Source: Adineta steineri (lineage: Eukaryota > Rotifera > Eurotatoria > Adinetida > Adinetidae). From it: 64,000 bases of DNA. Below the pieces are notes generated by a model. It was not told the DNA's origin. It worked only from the letters and a program-made list of their open reading frames with translations, and searched no databases. Below are positions 58,279 through 64,000 of the stretch, in pieces. The stretch is from contig CAJNOI010000067.1 of NCBI GenBank assembly GCA_905250115.1, positions 192,490 to 256,489 on the forward strand, written 5' to 3'. Positions within the stretch are counted from its first letter, which is position 1; each line of letters starts with the position of its first letter. The translations under genes were made by a program, and so were the position numbers.

Positions 58279-58440
58279 TGAGGGTGTGGGTGTGGGCCAT
58301 ATACTCAAGACACCCACACCCACATCCTCACTCACATTCACACGCGCATTCAGATCTTCACCCACACCCAGATCCACACTCATACCTTCACCCTCACCCA
58401 CGCTCTCACTCATAATCTCACCCCTCACCCGCACTCATAC
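58279..58440. repeat. GT-rich foldback with extended C-rich tail
   Basis: CTTGAGGGTGTGGGTGTGGG, the same loop as the 53.5-kb copy, then about 130 bp of CACCCACACC/CTCACTCAC repeats. The C-rich side is much longer than the G-rich side, as if it grew by slippage. Confidence 0.8.
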
Positions 58441-58570
58441 CCGACGATAATCGATTTGGTGAAGTTCATTTTCGGCGAATTTCTGTTGGCGAAGGTAAAC
58501 TAAATTATTTTATCATTTCGATTCGTGCCGCATCATAAAATAAAAATCCTATGTTACATCTTTTTTAAGA

Positions 58571-58955
58571 ATTGCGTCGCAGTTGCGCGCATTGGCTTCG
58601 TCGTGACACAATTAAGCGTAACTGCGCCGCAGTTATAGCAGTCAGAATCACATAAATAGTACCACACTTACTACGCTGCAGTTATAGCAGTCAGAGTCAC
58701 ATAAATAATACTGCGGATATGGGTATGGGTGGATGTGGGTGTAGGTGTGGGTGAATGGGTGTGGGTGAATGGGTGTGGGTGTAAATGTGTCATAATATGA
58801 TAACTATATCCACACCCACACCTCGGACGATCTCAAAATACGATTACGCGAGAACGCGATTATTTCGCCGCAAATGCGGCGCAGCTCAGCTCATTTTCCC
58901 ACAATTGTGCGCAATTGTGATTTTTTTTATTGTAGTTGCGTCGCAACTTCGAGCT
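58571..58955. repeat. Segment bounded by TTGCGTCGCA words, containing a GT-rich foldback
   Basis: AATTGCGTCGCAGTTGCGCG at the left and TAGTTGCGTCGCAACTTCG at the right are partly inverted copies. Inside are two 46-bp tandem copies of GCAGTTATAGCAGTCAGA(A/G)T (58632 and 58678) and a GT-rich foldback at 58715-58825. Possibly a small mobile element with a nested foldback. Confidence 0.5.
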
Positions 58956-59506
58956 TTATAATTTTCTGTTTACCCAAAGCCTTTCATCAAAAGTAACTGC
59001 CAGAATCAATGTTTTTGCTTCATTAGAAACGAAGTAGCAATGGTTTGTTTCTTCTCCTTTTCTTTTCTCTTTTCATCCTTTGAATATATAATTAAGTAAA
59101 GTTACGATTTTTAAATGATTTTTTTCTCTTCATAGACACACTTGCAATTTCAGTCGATGACTGTACATACTAAAAGAAGGTGCATTTTATGATTTTTCTA
59201 GAGAAACAAGAAAAGAATTCTTTTAATTTGTAACTATAAAAACGGTCGCCTCTCATTCGATTATTTCACAACGCTTATATAACAAACGTAACGAAAAGTA
59301 ATACAAGAAGAATATTTTTTATTTAATATTTCATACTATTGTATCTCACAATGGCGAAAATTTTGAGTTCAAGCTTTATATTTTTATTCTGTATGTTACT
59401 TTTAGTGTAAGTATTAATTATCAAGTTTTATATGCTATATACGTTTTTTTATCTTCTCCAATGATAGAAACACATCAGAACAACAACAGCTAAGTAATTA
59501 CTAATA

Positions 59507-60471
59507 ATGACTGTTATTTTTTCCTATATTCTTATTATTTATTTCTTAGTTAACTCAACTACAACAGCAACATGTAATTTTACTGCATGCAATTCTCAAC
59601 GAATATCATGTTCATCGAATCTTAACTGCGATTGTTTTTCATTAACATCCAATTCGAATATAGGAATATGTACTTTAGCTACTCTCTCCTGTGAAAGTTT
59701 TGTACGGTGTAATATGGATAATATAACTTGTTCAATCGAAAGTACAATCTGTGTGAATAGTACACGATGTGGTCAACCAGTATGCTACCCATTACCACTG
59801 GCAAACAAACAAATTTGTCCACCAAAGACTATTTCAAGTAAAAATGATTTCTAACAACTAGTTTAATTTTGTTTTTTTTCTCAAAACAGCTACAACATTA
59901 CGAACAACAACTACAGGTAAGGTATTTTATCTCACAAATGTGAAAACGATTAGAACAAAACGAATTAGTTAATGATCTAGAATAAATTATTTCAATTTTT
60001 AAATAGCACATACAACAAGTACAACTAAATCTACAACAAAGAGTAAGCGTGATTTCATTATATTTTCTTTTTAAAATATATTTTCTGGTTAACTTTTTTT
60101 TTGAATCAGGTACAACAACAACTCAGAAGACAACGACTACCACTAAAAGATTGACGACAATAACTACTCAAAAGCCTACGACTACCACTGAAGCAGCGAC
60201 TACTCAAAAGCCTACGACTACCATTAAAATATCGACAACAATACCAACATCAACAGGTAAAACATACAGTATTATTGCCACTGACTCTAATTCATAGCTT
60301 TATTTCTTTCGCTTTTCAGTTCATTTCGACACTACAACTAATCAATCTGGTACAGCCACTAGTAAGTAATCAACAAGTAATATATCTGAACTAGCTTTGT
60401 AAAGATTTCAAATTAAATTCTATCTGTGATTTTTTTCTCGATTGAAATGTGTAGCAACAGCAATAAGATAG
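59507..60471 (+). CDS. Secreted Cys-rich/Thr-rich (mucin-like) protein
   Basis: Six exons: 59507-59837, 59890-59916, 60007-60042, 60110-60256, 60320-60361 and 60455-60471. All junctions are phase 1, giving 199 aa. ATG 59507 opens a signal peptide (MTVIFSYILIIYFLVNS). Next is a compact domain with about 14 Cys and several N-glycosylation sites (CNFTACNSQRISCSSNLNCD), then a Thr/Pro/Lys-rich O-glycosylation tail made of TTQKPTTTT-like repeats. Very small phase-1 exons for the Thr-rich tail suggest exon duplication. No domain name recognised; extracellular matrix, mucus or cuticle are plausible sites. An earlier start at 59351 looks like a signal peptide too but does not splice in phase. Confidence 0.68.
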
Positions 60472-60600
60472 ACTACTACTTTTAGAAGGGATCCTTATTC
60501 ATATCTATCCTATTCTTCTAAATTTATAGTGAGTTCTGTTTCGTGTGAAAATAAATCCTATGCAATAAGATTTATTACATGCATAATAAATTTAGATCTA

Positions 60601-61477
60601 CAGTAAAACCTCCCAAAATGAACACCTCTCTATAATGAACACCTCTGGTTTGAACACATTTTTTGGTCCCCCCGATCGATTTTTGCTGTAAATAGACCTC
60701 CGCAAGATGAACACCTCCGACCTCTGAACAATGAACGCTTTTTTTAGTCCCTTCTGTAAAAGAAAACCTCTATATAATGAACATATAGTGATTAACTGTA
60801 CGTTTTTCTATGAAACACAGAGCTGAAAAAATATGCTGTTCATATTAAGGAAATGATAAATCAGTTTTTGACGGTCAACTCATCATAACAAGCTCTGTCG
60901 TATGTATGGATCAAACAAAACAATGTGATTAATCGGCGATGAGTTAATCGATTCTGTATGATAGGACAACATGCATTCTATCTTCGATTGTAAAATGAAA
61001 CAGAACACACACGTTAACTTTGTCTATAAAAATGCAGTTAATTAGTGAAAATGAAAATAACGCTTCATATCGTACAATTACTGCGAAGTACAAAATCTCG
61101 ATCGGTAGTATCTCAATTACCGACTTTTCTTAGAAAATATAAATAGATGTGAATAATAGACAAAAATGCTTTCTTTTACTAGTTTTTATTTAAAACAAAA
61201 TAGATCTTTAATATTTTAAAGATAAACAAAATGTTTTTTTTTTCTTTTTCACTTGATAATTAAATAAATATGTGAAATAATTGAAAAAGATAGTGTTTTG
61301 GAATTAATAGTAATAGATTTTAATATCAAGATGCATAGCTATCATTTGTCCATACTAATATTATATGGTGTATATCTAAACCTTTATTTAATATGAAACC
61401 TCTGTAAGATGAACACCTCCTCTAATGAACACTTTTCAAGCGGTCCCATTAGTGTTCATCTTAGGGAGGTTTTACTG
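60601..61477. mobile_element. pogo/Tc1-mariner-type MITE
   Basis: 877 bp, bounded by CAGTAAAACCTCCC and GGGAGGTTTTACTG and flanked by TA on both sides (60599-60600 and 61478-61479). The TIRs continue imperfectly with tandem ATGAACACCTC words. TA target duplication and a CAGT start are the hallmark of pogo/Tigger-like members of the Tc1-mariner superfamily. No transposase ORF, so it is non-autonomous. Confidence 0.88.
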
Positions 61478-62797
61478 TATATGGATCCTCGTTCGTAAAT
61501 TTTTCAAACAATTTTCTCTATAAACTTCATAGTTTTTGCTATTATTAGTTATTTGTTGAATAAAGGATATTATGAAACATGAACTAAAATGAGGTTGCAA
61601 TGTTTGGCAGCAGAAATTTGCACTCGCTATCTTTCACAGACGTGACCGACAGAGTGTCATAGACATCACTATTGAACTCATACTGTTTATGAAAGATAGA
61701 TACATTGGTAACTTCTTTTATATTACGCTATTTTTTCTTGAATTTTGTAATAACTGTTAAAATGTTCATCAAGGGAGTTCATAATATTCGATTATTTCTA
61801 TCTGGTATTCCCATTATCTTCTTGAGGGTAGAAACAACAATTAGGGCATTTTTCACGGCTTAATCTCGTCAGGGAGTGCTGTAACAGCCTTTTCTGTTGC
61901 TGCTATTCTTCTAATAATAATGATTTATAGTTATATTCTGAGTAGCTTAAGAAACTTTATGGGCCATTAATGTTATACACGTATTGCAAAATAGATAAAT
62001 AATCTTAGATAAAATTTAGAAACAGAGTATATGTGAAGATGAATCACTTTCAATAGAGAATCTAAAATTAATGTTCAGTGATTAGCAATTATCATTTACC
62101 TTGTCTTGATTGATGAAATGATCGAGTGAATTATATAATTAGATATTAAGTACTGTCTTCATCTTTAGATTAATCTTTATTTCATGTTTGAAATATTTGT
62201 ATAGGTTTGTCTTTTCTCTGACAGCATTTTTTACATAAAAAGATATGTGAATAAGAAACTGACGAAAAATTATTTTTATGTTGGTAAATTTAAGTAGAGC
62301 ATTTGATTAGATATGAAATATAATTGAGAATAAAACCAAAATAAACTAAATAGGTGAATTTGTGTAAATTAATGGAGAACTAACAATTATTTGATAGTGA
62401 ATTGTAAAAAACTTCCAGATTAATCACTCATTTTTCCATTAGTTCATGTTTCGTATCAATTCCAGTGATGAATGCTATACAGTTCTTTTATCACTTAAAT
62501 ATACAGAGATGATTGAAAAAAAAATATCGTGCGCAATTCGTTAATTTGATTGTCATATTCAGAGAACTATGAAAGACTTCATGAGAAGTTCACAATATTC
62601 ATTCTATTAAATATCTTTCACGTATTGTTTGTAAAATTAACAGAACATCGAAAATCTCATCAGTCAGTGTAATTATCATCGTCGTCAATTTGAGACAAAC
62701 ACCAATGTAATAATGTTGAGTATCTGTTTGTGTGTTACCGGGTCAATGGTTCAAAAAAATAAATCAGGCTCTTTATAGTTTGAGTCCCTGAAATCAG

Positions 62798-62950
62798 TGG
62801 AAATGGGTGAAATAGGGTAAACGTGGGTGATATATGGTAGAAGTGGTTAGATTAGGTGAAAATGGGTGAAATAAGTTAGAAGCGGGTTGAAAGTGGGTGA
62901 TATACGGTAGAAGTGATTTGATAAGGTGGAAACGGATGAAATAGAGAAGG
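62798..62950. repeat. Imperfect tandem repeat
   Basis: Two units of about 70 bp, each with GGGTGATATA(T/C)GGTAGAAGTG followed by an AGGTGRAAAYGGRTGAAAT-like block. Related GGTGGAATAGG words resume after the piggyBac-like MITE at 63732-63800. Confidence 0.65.
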
Positions 62951-63137
62951 AATTGATGGAAGTGAATGAAATAGTGTAGTACGAAAGCGACTCTCTTTAG
63001 TTGTATCTTTATTCGAATGAATAATGAAAAACAGAGAAAAAGAAACAAAGAATGTGTATAACGAGAAACGAGATATGATGTGAGAGAATGTGAAGGCATA
63101 TAACGATATGACTGTAACACGTAGGAATCGGTATTAA

Positions 63138-63727
63138 CCCTCCGGTGATGTTTGTGGGCCCAAGAGACCCACAACAGTGGTTTTTTGTTTTTTTCTACTT
63201 TAAGATCTATGCAAATCGAAGCGATCTTTTCGCTAATCGTTAATCTGCTATTGACACATAAGGACCATATAAAATTTATTGCAAAATTATCAGCAGTGAA
63301 AAACTAGAGCGCGGATCCGTTTGGACCCCCTGACAACATTCGTGTTATATAGATGATTTTAATTCGTATTACATACGCCATCTGCTATTTCGAAGGTCTA
63401 TTTATTTAAGATTGATTAGTTTGTTGCTGCAAGTAAGAAATAATGTGTTTCTCTATCCTTATTTATCTATCGAAATATTTTCACCATTCTCTTAACTTTT
63501 CCTCACGATAATCGTAATCCTTTTTTTTCTTGAAAATTCAGCATGTTACGTACACTACAAGCGTATCAATGCATTACTGACTGAAAAGAGATCATGACAT
63601 GGACCTTGATCTATCTTATATAGTACATTACAGATGAAATTTCACGTTTTCCTTATGTATTTAGATGTGGGTCTACTTGGACCCACATACATCATTCGTG
63701 TGACAAAAAGCGAACATCACCGGAGGG
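63138..63727. mobile_element. piggyBac-type MITE
   Basis: 590 bp, flanked by TTAA on both sides (63134-63137 and 63728-63731). The TIRs are CCCTCCGGTGATGTT and AACATCACCGGAGGG. Subterminal palindromes TGTGGGCCCAAGAGACCCAC (63153-63173) and TGTGGGTCTACTTGGACCCA (63666-63687) sit just inside each end. TTAA duplication with a CCC start defines the piggyBac superfamily. No transposase remains. Confidence 0.9.
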
Positions 63728-64000
63728 TTAATCAGTGGAATAGGGACAGAGCGGGTGGATGTGAATGGGAATGTGTGTTAGTCGGTGGAATAGGTTTGGA
63801 GTACCCAGTGAAAAATGACCATGAAAAAAAACGGTAGAAAACGCATTCGTAAAAACATGGAAACTGATCCTGCATTAGGAAAACGCTTTCTGCAGTTTAA
63901 CGAAAGCATTCATTAATGGCAAAAAAATGTTTAGTATTTAGTGGAACGCATTCTTTGCCGTTCCATATTATTATATGGCGCTTTCTTCTCGATTCAAAAA

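Larger units (their letters stand above)
56687..59506. other. Repeat-rich intergenic region
   Basis: 2.8 kb without a supported gene. It contains foldbacks at 56940-57000, 58113-58188, 58279-58440 and 58715-58825; a run of GGAATGCGTTC/GAACGCTTTC words at 57165-57915; and a TTGCGTCGCA-bounded segment at 58571-58955. A signal-peptide-like start at 59351 (MAKILSSSFIFLF) could not be joined in phase to the next gene. Confidence 0.5.
60472..64000. other. Gene-free region with two MITEs
   Basis: 3.5 kb with no supported gene. It holds the elements at 60601-61477 and 63138-63727, a tandem GGGTGAAAT-type repeat at 62798-62950, and GGAACGCATTC words at the end. The 126-residue minus-strand ORF at 62.8-63.2 kb runs through the tandem repeat and is rejected. 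Confidence 0.5.

Noticed and set aside
59351..59406. Signal-peptide exon MAKILSSSFIFLFCMLLLV as first exon of the Cys/Thr-rich gene
   Set aside because: With the GTGTAAGT donor the phase does not match the next acceptor; the internal start at 59507 already gives a signal peptide.
62794..63174. 126-aa minus-strand ORF
   Set aside because: It runs through a tandem repeat and into the piggyBac-like MITE; no codon or domain signal.
1..64000. tRNA, rRNA and CRISPR arrays
   Set aside because: I looked for T-loop GGTTCGAATCC-like words with paired stems and for regular direct repeats with spacers and saw none, though an unaided scan can miss single tRNAs.

Overview
The window looks like nuclear DNA of a bdelloid rotifer. 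It is AT-rich, its genes are short and broken by 45-70 bp GT-AG introns, and the gene repertoire is typical of that group: ADP-ribosyltransferases joined to WWE or TPR modules, F-box/LRR proteins, NHL/Kelch/FG-GAP-type repeat proteins, LDL-receptor-A/EGF-coupled 7TM receptors, and membrane proteins that match no standard family. Many short GT-rich foldbacks with GGTGTGGGTG arms resemble the TGTGGG-type telomere repeat reported for bdelloids. All exon structures were joined by hand from splice sites and reading phase; none was confirmed with transcripts.

Layout. 1-1944 (-): partial two-TM protein. 3789-4433 (+): fatty-acid-binding protein. 4723-5538 (-): ependymin-related gene with an in-frame stop. 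5844-8770 (-): AlkB dioxygenase gene whose second exon carries a 1,701-bp terminal-inverted-repeat element (6756-8456). 10282-12801 (+): dynamin-like GTPase, converging on an F-box/LRR gene (12877-14786, -) that has an in-frame stop. 16205-17670 (+): WWE-ADP-ribosyltransferase. 18012-18115: Hsp70 N-terminal fragment ending at a GT-rich foldback. 18929-20250 (+): F-box plus six one-exon LRR modules. 21634-26776 (-): TM-EGF-Thr-rich-FG-GAP protein, with a 10-N assembly gap. 28330-28580: GC-rich island.

30054-32871 (+): membrane protein. 33203-34666 (+): adenosine deaminase. 35157-36303 (+): Kelch protein. 38179-39769 (+): DEG/ENaC channel. 40443-45779 (+): LDLa/EGF-7TM receptor of about 1,737 aa. 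46063-46913 (-): ER cyclophilin. 48370-48651 (+): three-repeat DKNYY-like protein. 49641-52292 (+): M28 ER metallopeptidase. 53865-56686 (+): TPR-ADP-ribosyltransferase. 59507-60471 (+): secreted Cys/Thr-rich protein. The rest, especially 56.7-64 kb, is intergenic and holds foldbacks and several non-autonomous DNA transposons, including a pogo/mariner-like MITE and a piggyBac-like MITE.

The genes do not form one pathway. They are a mix of housekeeping, membrane/secretory and NAD-dependent signalling genes in a region much invaded by small DNA elements. The most interesting signal is the element inside the AlkB gene. Both terminal repeats carry a 5' splice site (GTAAG) and a 3' splice site (CTAG). 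Splicing there would remove all but 21 nt (17 + 2 + 2 bp target duplication), exactly seven sense codons, so the element may act as a frame-neutral intron (introner-like).
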